Origin: Phanerodontia chrysosporium
Taxonomy: Eukaryota > Basidiomycota > Agaricomycetes > Polyporales > Phanerochaetaceae
Assembly: GCA_001910725.1 (NCBI GenBank)
Contig: MJGA01000005.1
Coordinates: 1 to 64,000 of the forward strand
Direction: 5' to 3'
Length of the DNA stretch: 64,000 nucleotides
The translations under genes were made by a program, and so were the position numbers. The notes beneath the pieces were generated by a model. That model was not told the DNA's origin. It did not search any database and was given only the letters and a program-made list of their open reading frames with translations. Positions within the stretch are counted from its first letter, which is position 1; each line of letters begins with the position of its first letter. This document shows positions 32,033 through 44,416 of the stretch, piece after piece.

Positions 32033-34276
32033 TTAGACCACCGCTTCAAGAGTGACTTCTCCGGCAAGTTCACATCCTTCCCCATCATCAAGTCCAACGT
32101 CGAATTCACCAGCCCACGGAACCTCGCTTGTCAAGGGCTTTGTCCAATGAGCGAGCAGCCTCGGCTCCTCCGTGAAGCCTGTGCCCTCCGTGCACAGAGC
32201 CTCATTGACATCCCGCGACGAGCCGCCCGCTGGACAAGGCGGTGCAGACACGCGCTCTGGAAGCACCGCCAGCATCGCCGTGAACTGGTCGCCGAGATGC
32301 GCTGTTGGCGCGGGGCCCTGGACAGGATTGTCGAGCGTCGTCGTGCGGCTCGGGCCGTACGGCCATGCAAGCATCGAGTCTGCGTCGCCGCTCGGCGCGT
32401 CCATGCCCGCGTCCGCGGCGGGGTCCTCGTCGAACTTGGGCGTGCGCGGCACCAGCACGAGCGGCGACGGCTCCGCGAGGTCGAGCGAGTCCAGTGCCCC
32501 GGGCTGCAGCGGCGCGCGCACGTCGCCGACCGCCCCCGCTAGTGCGCGCCGCGGCGAGTCGGCGACGACCGGGTCGCTCGGCGAGACGAGCTCAGAAGTC
32601 ACGGAGCGCGTCTCGGGCTCGAGGAGCGGCTTCTGCGTGCCATCTTGCTGTGCGAGCCAGTCGCGCACCAGGACGGAGTATTGCTCGATCAAAGCGAGCG
32701 CCGCCTCGAGGCCGTGGCCCGCAAGTGTGTTCGCGATGTTTGCCACGTCCGGAGGTGCGAGCCGGCTGAACGGGATTTCCCAGTACTTCCGAGCTGCACG
32801 GCAATGATAGGTGGGCAAGGATCAGGTCTCATCAGCGGATAAAAACTCACGATCTTCCCCGTGGTTGTTGAGCGTCCTATCGATATACTCATAGGGGTCC
32901 CTCGTAAAGACGAGCTCAGCAGGAAGAGCGGGGAGTTGAATTGGCTTGATGGGAGAGAACGCTCCTTCGTAGGTAGCACTGGCGATCGTGGGTGTGCCGA
33001 TCTTGATCTCGGCCGTGAGGAGCTCTCTATCGAGTTCTGAGTCTGCTGTGATAAAAGATCAGCTATCTGCGAAAGAAGATTACCATGAAAAAACTTACTA
33101 TCACTGTCCGTAGGAGTATCCGAGTCGGGATTCACTTGTTGTGGTTCGTGACAATCATCATCGTTACAATCGTCGGGGTCGTCATCATAAGTCTCGGTAA
33201 AAGACTCCGCAGAGACAAGTGCTGTAGTAGAGCTGAAAGGGTCCGCGGTGGATGTGTAAATGTCCATGTCCACGTCGTGTTCGGACGTGCAATTGCTCTC
33301 TTGAAGTGCATGATCTGCGATAGCCAGTACTCAGTCGGGCGAACCGACGCTACAAAGCGAGGACCTACAAGGTTCCTTGGCGGCAGCTTCTAGCCTATAG
33401 ATAGCCTCCTGATACGGCACACAAAGCGAAGCACTCGCTGCAGAGGTGTCCATTTGGTCGAAGAAATGGTCCAGGTGGCGGAGGGGCTGACCACAGACAG
33501 AATTATCGTCGGGATCGCTATGTTCAGAGCCTTCATCATGCCAGAGAGTAGGCGAGGGAGGGTGGATATCGATGAGAGGAACAGTGAGTGATACGGAGGA
33601 GCCATGCAAGGTGTGGCGGCGCGAGGATGGCAAGCCGCTGATGCGAGCCTTTCGGGTACCCAAGTCTGCGCAGATGCCCGTTTCTTCCTGCAGAACAGTG
33701 AGAAGAGTAGCTAGGGGTAGGGTATTTCTGTACATACCTTGACCATCTTATGGAAGTACATGGCATCGCGATAGAATCTCCAGGCCTCCATGAAGACCTC
33801 TGGAGAGCGCTTATGCTTTGCAGTGGCAATCGCGGTATCGACGGTGTCTCGAGCAGCAGACACGCTACGTAGTGAAGGCGCGTCAGTAAAGTCATATAAG
33901 GTACATATATGCGCACTCACTGCTTGTGTGCGGCATGGAGCCTGTCAAGGCAGTCCTTGGACGCGTACGACCTACGCTCGCTCTCTAGGAGGTCCCACGC
34001 TGCACACCGGAGGTGCGCCTCGCCATGTGTGATGAAGTGCGTCTGGGCCTTGTCGATGGCAGTTTTGTGCCACAGAGCCGGGGCCATTGTGTATTTCATG
34101 CTGGTCGTGTACGAGAGGCTGAACGCAGAGCGCAGCTTGCCCGGCGACCGCTGGCTTTCGGGGGCCCACTTGGCGGCGAGCCGACGGAGGGCACGGGGCG
34201 CTTTGGCGAGGAAATCGACTTCGTGTAAGAGTATGTTGACGAACTGCATGGCCACGGTATCGCTGCGTCGATCCAT
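32033..34276 (-). CDS. Unrecognised protein, multi-exon
   Basis: A minus-strand gene starting 'MDRRSDTVAMQFVNILLHEV' at 34276 and ending TAG at 32033. Introns have clear GT-AG ends (for example 33918-33863, 33736-33689). The N-terminal 200 residues are helix-rich ('KHKRSPEVFMEAWRFYRDAM'), the middle is acidic and low-complexity ('ETYDDDPDDCNDDDCHEPQQ'), then a short folded-looking segment ('KYWEIPFSRLAPPDVANIA') and a Pro/Ala-rich tail. No family is recognised. The composition suggests a regulatory or scaffolding protein rather than an enzyme, which is only a guess. Exon joins in the acidic region are less certain. Confidence 0.6.
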
Positions 34277-34890
34277 GGCGGACGTGGTTGTAGGTGGGTG
34301 GTGTCAGGTCCGTGCTTGGCCTGCCGAACAGCCACGGCGGGGGCGCGGCATATATACCCATGTCTTCCCTTGTTTGTGCAGATATGCAGCCTGCGAAGGG
34401 ATCGTGGATACCACGTTGTTGGCGAACACAATACCGTCGCGAGGACGGCGTTTGGTGCCTTCATGGACGAGTATAGGCACGGGAACAACGCGCGTGATTT
34501 CAGGTCGTCGGCGACAACAATGGGGGCGATGCTCGAGCCGACCATCGACGTGAGCTGGAGACTACGACGGCGACTCAGCGAAGCGTACGAGGCCCGAGAA
34601 AGCGCGTTATTGCGCTGGAGACCGTCGTGGCGGAAAACAACAAGCGTGCTCGCCCCGGCGCCAGTGTCCTGGGAACAGGTCCTGCGCCGTCAGCGCTTTC
34701 CACAAGCCGAAGTAATTGCAGGCAAGCTCAGACTGCAGAAGCCTGTGGGGAGCATATGAATGTGGTTAATAAAGATACAAAAGGATCTGATAGATATGCT
34801 GTTCGTTGTCCTGCTGTTGGAATATACATGTACATTTGTAGCGCGCCGTCCTTTTTGAGTCATGACTGACGAGACACACCCGCAAACCCC
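34277..34890. other. Intergenic
   Basis: About 610 nt upstream of the gene at 34276 and downstream of the gene ending at 34891. A plus-strand frame (34298-34759) lacks conserved features. Confidence 0.35.
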
Positions 34891-35484
34891 TCAAAGCCTC
34901 GGTCTGACTAGCTCAACGTCGGGCCCATACATCGACGAGTCTGTCAGAGAGGACGCAGACACACTAGGGAATCTGAATACCCTGAGTGTGTCGGGTGGTG
35001 CCAGCATGGAGGGCGGCGGTTGCCTCTCCGCCGTCTCTAATGCCTTCTACGGAGTCGATGAGCATCAGCAACAGAGATGGTGAGGGAGTGCCGCATACCA
35101 GAACGTTTTTGTATAACATCTTTGCTTTTGATTTGTATGCGTACGCTCTTGACACGAGCTCTACTGAGAAGTTCGTCGGGTCACTCGCAGAGCTCACAAG
35201 GCTGTCCCGTTCCAGGCTCAGTCTGCAATGCACCGCAATCAGCAGGCGAGACCGCCCACACAGCAGCACCGCTCGTACGAATCATGGCTGTCTCGCAGGT
35301 CCGCGTACGTCTCGAGCCCGAAGATGCGGCTGTCGTCGTGCATGGCGCCAAACGCCTCGCGCTTGTACGTGTCGCCGCGGTCGAGGACGTGCTCGAAGAG
35401 GCGTTTCCAGAGGAGCTGCAGCCCGTCGAGGTGCGGCTGCGTGAAAGCGGCAGAGGGCGGTGCGCGTGATGCGAAGCCGAACAT
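34891..35484 (-). CDS. Small uncharacterised protein, three exons
   Basis: Exons 35484-35279, 35222-35099 and 35046-34891 on the minus strand join in phase to 161 residues and a TGA at 34891. Residues near the start read 'LQLLWKRLFEHVLDRGDTYK' and 'HDDSRIFGLETYADLRD', followed by a Ser-rich stretch, 'VELVSRAYAYKSKAKMLYKN' and a Pro/Ser-rich C-terminus. Both introns (56 and 52 nt) have GT-AG ends and would be cut in frame, which is the main support. No family is recognised. Confidence 0.55.
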
Positions 35485-37789
35485 GAACCGGGCAGAATGG
35501 TTGGCAAGAGAATGGAAGCTTTGGGCGAGCGGGGCACCGCAGGTAGCGCAGGCGCGACGCTATATACTAGCCTGCGAACGCGTGTGCACCATGAGACGGG
35601 GCCTCGCGCACACGTCCGACGGGCCTGCATGCAGCGTGTCTGGCGTGTGCCGTCGCAAGTGCCGGTCGCGCGACCACGGGCACTACCACGGGCACTACCA
35701 GGACGGGCTTGCTGCTGGGCACAGGTCCAGAACGCGAAGCGGCACCGCGCGCCCCAAGCCCTTTCCGTCCGCTGAATGGTGGCGGGTCGCCCAAAGAAAT
35801 GCCGGCATGGGCAGCGAGGGCGTCCCTGGCGACAGATGCGCGGCGAGCCCAGCGAACACGAAGCCCGCGGCTCCGCGAGGGCCGCATGTGCGCCGCGAGG
35901 CGGCGACACAGGCAGTGCGCGAAGGCCTGTCCAGCGTGATAAGGATTGCCTTTCCCGGCGCGACGGTGCGAATTGGGCTTAAGCTCGCGGGCGTGCGTTG
36001 CTCGGTCGCGAGGTGAGACGGGGCGGCATCCCACGGTGCGAGCGGCGGCGCAGTGATAAATGCGCGTCATCCCTGACGTGCGAATGGCGCAGCGCATGCA
36101 GATTTGCTGGGCCTGGCACTGAGAGACAAGGGTGGTCCGTATGTGCGAGGCCATAGACCACATTGCACTCACTGTCCGGCGGGTAACACGTCAACCGCGT
36201 GTGCATATGTCTCCTTGCCATCTACGACAGGCGTCCGCGGTCGAAAGAATGCCTTGCGGACACTTAGCGGCGCACCATGCTGCCGAGCGGTGCACAGGCA
36301 GGCGGTGAATCGTGACATTGAATGGGTTTTCTACGCTGGTTCCGTCAATAGTAACCTAAATGCATCTGGTTTCGCGGGCAACTATGAGAATACGTTTCTC
36401 TGGGACACTGACCTTCACTCACAAGATGTTCGAAGCTGCAGCTGGTATACAGGGACTGATGTTCGAGGGTGATACTAGACATTGAAACCTCAATGGTCCT
36501 AAATTTTTGCCGTAAATCACGATACATTCCTGCGTGTCCGCACCATCGTTAGCACAGAAAGGAACTTTGTCCGCAGAGCGTCTCAACTCGGAGCGCACAC
36601 TAACTTGAAGTGGGATGATCCTATGGGCCTGTAGATGAGAGACGGCACTATGAGTGGTTTGGAAGCCTCCTGAGAGGGGCCGCCCGAAGACGAACAAGGA
36701 TTAGCCAGGGCTGCGATCGAAGAAAATCGATGCCCTTCTCACGCAGGAATCCCGTCCTTGGAGTCGATCGACAACTACAAAACGACGATCGGCGGCGCGT
36801 CCAGAGCACGGTCCCGAACAAAGAAGAGTGGCGCCAGGCGGGCGCAGCGACGTGTCGCAGGCGAGGTTCCGCGAGCCCAAACCCGTCCTCGATGCCGCCT
36901 GAAACGCCACGTTCTGGGGCGTGCCCCGCCTTCGATCCGGCTGGGCACACCGCGCGGCCGCTCGAGACGGGGAATCCGCCCCCACACACCCGTTTCAGGG
37001 CCCGGCCTCCCCCACAATAATCGTGGTGGATCGGTCGTGGGCGCGCGCACAGAGGGGGCGATCCGTGACAATACGCGTGCCCGCGGTCGCCGCGCGCGCT
37101 CCCAGGGGCCGCAGGGTATATCTTGCGCGACCTTTGGGGCCCTCGAGGGGAAGGACAGTCGGTCCCGAAGATGGTCGTCTGGCCGTATGTTGGGCAGCCT
37201 TACCCGTCGCTTTTCGTTCTCTCAGCGACCGCGGAGCGTGCCTACCGCTGGCTTCGGCATGGTGAGCCGTTGTGTGTGTTTCGACGCGTGGAGGAGTGCT
37301 CACCTGCGGGACGTCCAGGACGAAAGCGGCGCGCGTCCGAGCCCGAAGAGCCAGAGCTTCGCGGGGCAAAGGAGTAAATGGCGACAGACACTTGCTTTGT
37401 GAGTTTGCTCGTCCATCTTGCTTCGTCGTGACATTGGGACTTACAACCGTGGCAGCTTACCACACACCATGATGTGCTAGCCTTGCTCCCGCTGCGCCTC
37501 CTCATGCTTTCAAGCACACCTGACTCCCTTGGCGCCATGTCATTATTTACTTCCATCTCAAAGCTTCCATAGTCTTGACCAGTTTCATCAGCAATTTGTA
37601 TTCTAAGTTCAAGTTCAACATGTATCTCATTCTGACAAATGAAAGCTACTCACAAGGACACATGCATGCTCGTTGCTCGGTGAGAAACCCATGAGACACG
37701 GCGGAGCTCGAAGAGGTTCACAAATCATCCAATGGGCAGGCAGAGAGTCATCATTTTGATTGCAAAGTACTCGATTAGGTATATACATA

Positions 37790-37802
37790 GGGTTAGGGTT
37801 AG
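37790..37802. repeat. Interstitial telomere-type repeat
   Basis: GGGTTAGGGTTAG, two units of the TTAGGG repeat used at telomeres of most filamentous fungi. Too short to mean more than a possible repair footprint or chance. Confidence 0.4.
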
Positions 37803-38298
37803 CGCAGCGCAGGGACCAAAAAAAAATGGCCTGCCCAGCCCGAGGGCCGAAGCAGGACAGGGAAATATTTGGACGGTGCACGAGCCGAAGCCCGTACAAA
37901 CCGCAGGGTCCCCCTGAGGACAAGGTCGCCGTGCTATGAGAGGCCCCCACGGCCCACAAGCCCAGGTACGTGAAGGGGCTTGTGCCATCAAGGTAAGTAT
38001 GAGGTGCCATCACGTCGCCCGCTCGCCTATGTACTCCCGCGCGCGCGCACGGACCACCCGCGTTTAGGGCAGGCGCCACTCGCCCACGCCGTTGCGGACC
38101 CGCAGCTGTCCGCGCGGGGTCGCTGCGCCAGGCGTCGTCCAAGACACGCCTCTGCTGTCAGGGTTGGCACTCTAACCCCGGTACTCTTCTTTGCTGGCCA
38201 CTTGCGCAGCTATGGCGCAACGCTCTGTGCTCTCTGCGAGTGATGACAGGACACTCTGCTCGTGTGTCCTCGACGTGGCTGTTGCGGGCTCTTGCAGA

Positions 38299-38304
38299 TA
38301 TAAG
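38299..38304 (+). promoter_or_regulatory. TATA-like box of the CoA-binding gene
   Basis: TATAAG lies 74 bp before the ATG at 38373. Confidence 0.4.
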
Positions 38305-38372
38305 CTGGCCTGTGTCCAGACTAGTGAACACAGCACCGTCCACCCATAGACCCCTTAGACTAGACAGACAAA

Positions 38373-38953
38373 ATGCCCGGCTCCGAGGACCAGAAGCACG
38401 CTTTCCTTTCGTCCCCCCACTTTGCCGTCGTCGGCGCGTCCAAGGACGAGACCAAGGTCGGCACTAGGGTACGTACGCTCGGCAGCGCCTTGCATCCCGC
38501 TGCTAACAGCACCTCGATCTGCAGGTGCTCAAGTGGTACGCCGAGCACGGCAAGGATGTCACCCCGGTCCACCCTGTTTGTGCCATTCTCCTTACACCCG
38601 CGCCGCACACTGACCATCGCGAGCAGAAGGAGAACGAGATCCAGGGCATTGCTGCTGTGCGTGCCCTTGCGGACCTCCCAGACCCGACGCACACCTCCGT
38701 GAGCGTTGTCACTGGCCCCAAGGTATGTTACCTCTGTTAGTATTTCTAGCGGGTTGCTGACGCCACTCGCCAGGTTACCCTCGGCGTCCTCCAGCAGGTC
38801 AAGGCCCTGGGCGTTCCCCATGTCTGGCTCCAGCCCGGCACGGACGACGCAGAGGTCCACAAGTTCATCGAGGAGAACGGCCTGACTGACAGGGTCGTCT
38901 GGGGCGGCGCCTGCGTCCTCGCCGAGGGCGACCACCTGCTCAAGAGCGCGTAG
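38373..38953 (+). CDS. CoA-binding domain protein (YccU-like Rossmann fold)
   Basis: Four exons (38373-38468, 38525-38575, 38627-38722, 38774-38953), all phase 0, give 140 residues. The whole protein is one CoA_binding Rossmann domain: 'FAVVGASKDETKVGTRVLKW' at the start, 'VTPVHPKENEIQGI', then 'VSVVTGPKVTLGVLQQVKAL' and 'HVWLQPGTDDAEV'. Length and layout match bacterial YccU and its fungal counterparts. These bind CoA or a related nucleotide in the cytosol; the physiological role is unsettled. Confidence 0.88.
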
Positions 38954-39269
38954 AGCCTTGCAGTAGACACCTGACCTATCTGTATCCATAGACCTGCATA
39001 GACATAGACCATATTGTATTCTTCCACCGGTCGGAGATTGTTTGCGTCTGTTTGGCTGCGGACTGGTGGCACCGGCGGCGATACATCGATCGCAGTCCGG
39101 TGGCCTTCTTGACCTCCACGCTCACCTTACGGGATACGCTGTCCCCTGTCCACACTTAGAGAGATTTAGGAGGCTCGAAGGTGTGCCCTCAACACTTGTC
39201 CCAGACACTCACGCCACCGAAATAAGCACAAGCTTCCTCAGAATATATACCTCACACTTACACTGCCTG
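38954..39269. other. Intergenic, CoA-binding gene / F-box gene
   Basis: 316 nt, tandem orientation, no coding frame with a supported start. Confidence 0.4.
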
Positions 39270-40655
39270 ATGGAGGAACGCCTACCCCCAGAGCTGCTCA
39301 TACATATCTTCTCTTTCCTCACCACACCACCAGAGCATGCCTCGGATAGCGACACAAGTATAGACAAGACAGCACTACGTTCTTGCCTCCTAGTCTGCCG
39401 CCGCTGGCACGAAGTAGCATTGAAGCCGATGTACGAAGACATCTCCCTGTCCTTGGTCTACCTCTCGCACCGTGCGACAAGTACAGACTACTGGTTCATT
39501 GTCCTGCGACGTTCCCAGCCCACGCTTCTACATCGTGTTCCTTCAGACTTCGCCGCATTCCTTGCAGAGAAGCCTTACCTCGCGAAGTACATCCGGTCAC
39601 TAACTCTCCGCTGTGGACGCTACTCGATTTCCAAGGACCGACCCGCCGCCGTTATCAGGCTCCCCACCTTCCTCGACATCATCACATGCCTACCGAACCT
39701 CGAGTCCCTCACACTCAGGGGCATAGCACTCGACGAGGCCGCGTCGCCGTTGCCCGCCTGGACCCCGATGCCCTTGAAGCACCTGACGATCGACTGGGTC
39801 GTGCCGGTCCAGCATCGCGACGACGCGGGCTACGCGCTCGACGACGGGGTCGCGACGTCCGCGCTGCTCCGGCGCTTCACCGTCGCGGACACGCTCGCGC
39901 TCGAGCATTACGCGGGCGGCGCCCTCGACGCGGCGTGCGCGGGGGCGGCCCGCACGCTGCGCCGGCTCGTCCTCCGCGACTCGCGCACGCCGCCCGAGCT
40001 CCCCGCGCGCCTCTTCGCCGGTGCGCCCGCGGCCCCCCGCGCGCTGCACCTCGCCGAGGACGCGCAGTCCCCGCTGCGCGACGCCCCGCAGGCGCTGCTC
40101 AACGAGCTCGGGACGACGCTCGTCGGCTTCGGCTGGCAGCTGCTGCTCTGCGCGCCGACGCGTCGTGCGCGCTCGCCCCGCGGTACGTGCCCCACCTCTT
40201 GCCCCTTGACCGCGCACGGCAGCTGCTGACAGAGCCCGTTGCCAGGCTGGGACGCCCGCCTGGACATCAGCGTCGCACCGCACCTCGAGGCGCTCGCGCT
40301 CGACGTCGTCGCGGACAGCGAGAGCGCGGTCGTGGGCGCTCTCGCGGCGCTGTTCCGGCGCGCCGCGCCCGAGTGCACGCGTCTGCGCACCGTCGCGCTC
40401 GCCGTCGAGTTCGTGCCGCTCGCGCCGCCGGACTACCGCGCCGCCGCACCGCCGGCCGCATCGGGCGCGCTCGAGGACGCGCTGCTCGCCCTGCGGCGCA
40501 ACACGGGCGGCACGCTCCTCGACGTCACGCTCGCGAGTCGCGAGGCGGGCCGCCGCCGGGTGTGGGAGCACGCGCAGGCGGAGAAGCTGCTCCGGGAGTG
40601 GTTCCCGCGGCTCGTGGAGTGCGGGATGGTGCGCTGCGAAGGATGTGCGGTATAA
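39270..40655 (+). CDS. F-box protein
   Basis: Two exons (39270-40182 and 40246-40655) give 440 residues. The N-terminal F-box reads 'RLPPELLIHIFSFLTTPP' and 'LRSCLLVCRRWHEVALKPMY'. A leucine-rich, repeat-like C-terminal region follows ('YIRSLTLRCGRYS', 'LPNLESLTLRGIALDEA', 'LKHLTIDWVVPV', 'APHLEALALDVVADSESAVV'), ending 'GMVRCEGCAV'. This is the standard Agaricomycete F-box layout: the F-box would bind Skp1 in an SCF ubiquitin ligase and the C-terminal part the substrate. Target unknown. Third codon positions are nearly all G or C in the second half, which opens long false frames on both strands. Confidence 0.85.
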
Positions 40656-40754
40656 CGCTGTTCACGGACCTCAGTAGTGTAGCCTACTGTAGCTTTTTCT
40701 CGCTGTCCTAGTAGTAGCCCTAATATTTACGCTGTGATCTATACAAGACGTCGG

Positions 40755-43700
40755 TCACCGTCGCAATAAGCTGCGACACCACGACATCGTAGCATGTGTC
40801 GATGAAGTGATGAACGTCCAGCAGTGTTCTATGATACCCTCGAACTGAGTCTCATCCCATCGCGACCGCACCTCACCCGCCTCGGTCAGGGTGTACTTCA
40901 GAACATCTTTGACTGTGACAAGACCGCAGAGCACGCCATGGTCTTCGACAAGGATCACTCGGGGCCTACAAAGGGATAAGCGGAAGGTCGAGAGGGTCGC
41001 AAAATTGGTCCCTTACCCCATGCGCTTGAAGAGCTGCATGACGATCTCCAGCGGCAGTTGCGGCGAAACCGTGAGAGGCGTCTATATGCCACGTTACAGT
41101 CAGAAACTAGCGACGACTCTGGGTGTATGCGCCACACCTGATTCACCCACGGCCAGAGCTTGAGCACCTCGTGCGTGGCGGTCGTCTCCATCAGCTCCAT
41201 GGAGATGTCCTCGTCCATCCCGACGCCAGCGCCGGTCGCAATCCCAGAAAACTCAACTTCGTCGTGGTCCTCCATCTCGGCCGAAAAGGAGCAGGGCATG
41301 TCTGGCATAGTGCCCTGGGTTTTGCGGGATTTGTCTACAGAATGGTGTAAGCGGTAAGGAACAGCTGCGGTGAGCTAGGCGTACCCAATACATGTCGTAG
41401 TTCCGCCCTGCTGATGTAGCCCATGAGGATATTGCGACCGTCGTTCGAGACAACAGGGTACCCTTGCACTGCCGTAGAGTTCACGGTCTCCTCTGCGGCT
41501 GGTCAGTGTTATGCGATTGAATGGTCGAAACAAGGCACGTACCTATCTCGCGTACTGTGCACCCTGTGACGGGCAGCGTATGCAGGTCAGTACGCATTAC
41601 TCTGGACACTAGGATCACCTTCAGCTAGGCCATTTGGGAAATGAGGGGATCTGCTTACCAGCCATGTTGTACGCATGGTCGTCCTTGTCGAGGAAGGGGT
41701 ATCCATTAAATCGAATCGCCTCATCAGCGATACCTGTTGTCCCAAGGAAGTCACCGACGGCTTTCGTGACGAGTAGAACAATCTGAAGTGATGTCAGCCG
41801 GGCGCCATGAAAAGGTGAAGGCACGGCTGACCATAGTCGGAAGGATGTAGGTCAAGGCACCGGTAAGTTCAAACATGATAACGACGACGGTTACCGTGAT
41901 TCTCATGACACCACTTGAAGTACATTCAGCAACGAGACATCAACCTTGTGTGCAGGCATCGCTGACCTGAGCGCTGCGGCTGCCCCGAGGAATGCGTACG
42001 TGCCAGGCGTTATGCAAGGGACATCGGGCTGACACACAGCAAAAATGCCGGAGTACATGTTTGCGCTAGTGATGATGACAATGGTGTCAGTGTAGACCCA
42101 GAACAGTGGCCATGGGGGCGTACTTTCGAAGTGCCTTCACCATGATGCCGACCATTCGCCCGAACGTGGCACCAACGGCCATAGAGGGAACGAAGATACC
42201 ACAGGGCACCTTGCATCCATACGAGACGACCACCAATGCTACACGGAGCACGGTTGCCAAGAACAAAGAGCTGGCGACAGACCACTGCACAGAAGTCCTG
42301 CGCGATCCGTCAGCGGTCTGAAAACATGCGTAGTGTACAGTACGCACTGGCACAAATGATCATAGTCGCCTCCGCCTTCGCATTCGCGGAACAGGATGGA
42401 CATGCCTTCCGTCATGTCAATCCGGAGGAACCTGTTCCAATAACCGATGACACCGGTCAGGGTCGCGAGCGTCACCGCTTCGAGGACGGGATAGTTTGCA
42501 AGATGCTTTCTACGGAAGGCTGCCCATTGCATGTTGAACTTGACCATAAAGGCACCATATAGACCCTACAATGTTCAGAGGTTAGATTTGTACCCAGCAA
42601 GAGCACAAAATGCACGAACTCCAAAGATACCCAGGATCACGAAAAATATTATCTCAAAGAAGTGCCAGTCGCGGTCATACGTGACCTGGAACAAGACGAG
42701 CTTTCCGCTCCGATATGGATTCATGGCCTACAAAAGAGAAATGTTCAATTAGGTGCCTCGTAGCAAGAATCATGGGACTTACAGCCAAGGTGAAAGTAGC
42801 AACCAAAGCGCAGACGAAGCTCCTCCACATCGTCTTGATGCTAAAGTTACTAGTCATTTCCTATGCACAGTATTAGTATAGTGCGTGACCGAGCGTGAAC
42901 AAACGCCGAACCTCGATGGAGAATAGGACGCCTCCGATTGGCGAACCGAATGCTACTGCTACACCGGCCGCACTAGCAGCAGTCAGGATTTCTCTCATCT
43001 TCCCTGTTCAAGGTCATTCAGGAGACATTGACCTGGCAAGGGCTGTTTAGTTACCCACCATGGCTTTGCGAGAAGCGAGCAAACAGACCAGCTACGACGC
43101 TGCCAACGCAGCACGCTACGTGAACCGAAGGTCCTTCCTTCCCGACTGACAATCCGGATGCGATGACTAGAGGCTAAGCCTGTTAAGTTGTCGGCATATT
43201 GTCTGCTATACTGAGCACTCACCAGAGTCAAGCTCTTGATAACAAGAGTCCAGAAGCCCAGGAACCCCTTCATGACGAAACCCGCCAGAATGCACTTGAT
43301 CTCCGAGATGCCTGACCCCGCAGCGTACCTGGCGATGTTCTTCACAAGATGCGCAGCCGTGAAGGAGAACATAGCCTGCGGAACCCCGTCGGTCAGATAG
43401 TTCCAGCGAAGTGACGGCAAGACATACCGCGAACATGACATATATCACCCATTGGGCAAGGAGAACATCGCTCCAGGGATGCCAAGACTCGCAACCATTC
43501 TCGTCCTCGTACTCAATCTCCCAGCAGCAGAACTGCTGGTTCAGCCACCAGCCGTCGTAGCAGTAGCCGTTCTTCAGGTCGGAAAGCCATTCGGTGATGA
43601 TGGAAATGAGCGCGGCGTTTACGCCTATGCACGCACCTGCGGCAGCGTGATACCACATGTTAGACGAGAAGAGCACGCTGGTATAACAAGTAGACGCACC

Positions 43701-44186
43701 GACTAGACTGACTACCAGCCAGCTTTGTCCTGCGTCCAGTATCTTCTTGAGCTGATCCCATGCCCAGCGTAGTGTAACCTCTCCGCGTGGACCTCGGTGG
43801 ATGCTGTGGATCTGTTTGGCCTTGCGGATACGCCTGTTCCGCTCGATTATCGAGTCTTGCACCCAGTCTGAAGGACCGTGAGCACGTACTCCGCGCCCTA
43901 ACACCGGAAACATACCAATGGTGGTGAAGTCCTCATAACGCCTGATGTCATATAAGATTGCGACCATCTAGTATAGAATTTAGAGCGCTGACCTGATGAG
44001 CTCGAAGTCCTCATCTGTGTCCTCCTGCATATTATGTGAAAATCCAGTCGAGGTCATGAACGCATTGAAGAGGACGGGTTGTGATGGAAAGAGGCAACCT
44101 CGAACGCGCGCAGCACGCATCGGGTCAACAGGCGCGTACGCTTCAACCTGACGCGTCCAGACCTCCATGAACACGCACGGTGTCAT
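40755..44186 (-). CDS. CLC-type chloride channel/transporter with CBS domains
   Basis: A minus-strand gene with many exons. N-terminal cytosolic part ends '[23 protein letters not shown]' across an intron. The membrane core has CLC hallmarks: '[16 protein letters not shown]' (first anion motif), '[16 protein letters not shown]' with the gating Glu, '[13 protein letters not shown]', '[14 protein letters not shown]' and '[20 protein letters not shown]'. Two C-terminal CBS domains follow ('[20 protein letters not shown]', '[20 protein letters not shown]'). The protein moves Cl- (possibly against H+) in Golgi or vacuolar membranes, like yeast Gef1, giving charge balance for acidification. The start at 44186 is the most upstream ATG in frame; downstream ATGs are possible. 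The gene lies next to a V-ATPase subunit gene. Confidence 0.92.
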
Positions 44187-44416
44187 TCCCCGGTGAGAAC
44201 GTAGAGCACTGGTTCACACGCTTCAGGACGCGATGGGTATTCAAACAACATCATTCCATGGCGATACGAGGGTGTTACAGTGCGTGACGAAGTGTACGGA
44301 GACGGTGTATCAAGCGAGCATTGACTGTATTGTCCGGAGATTATGCTGACTATCCTTCACGAAAAATCTCCAGGCTTGTGTTTAGGTATACTGGCCCCAA
44401 GGGTTGTTGTAGCTTT

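Larger units (their letters stand above)
35485..38372. other. 2.9-kb gene-poor stretch
   Basis: Two GC-rich islands (about 35500-36040 and 36740-37340) show long frames on several strands at once, as expected from composition rather than coding. No family resemblance or convincing splice pattern was found. A short interstitial telomere-type repeat lies at 37790-37802. Confidence 0.4.

Noticed and set aside
39383..40711. Long open frames (up to 442 codons) on both strands over the F-box gene
   Set aside because: They are arginine/alanine/proline-rich shadows caused by near-total G/C at third positions of the real gene.
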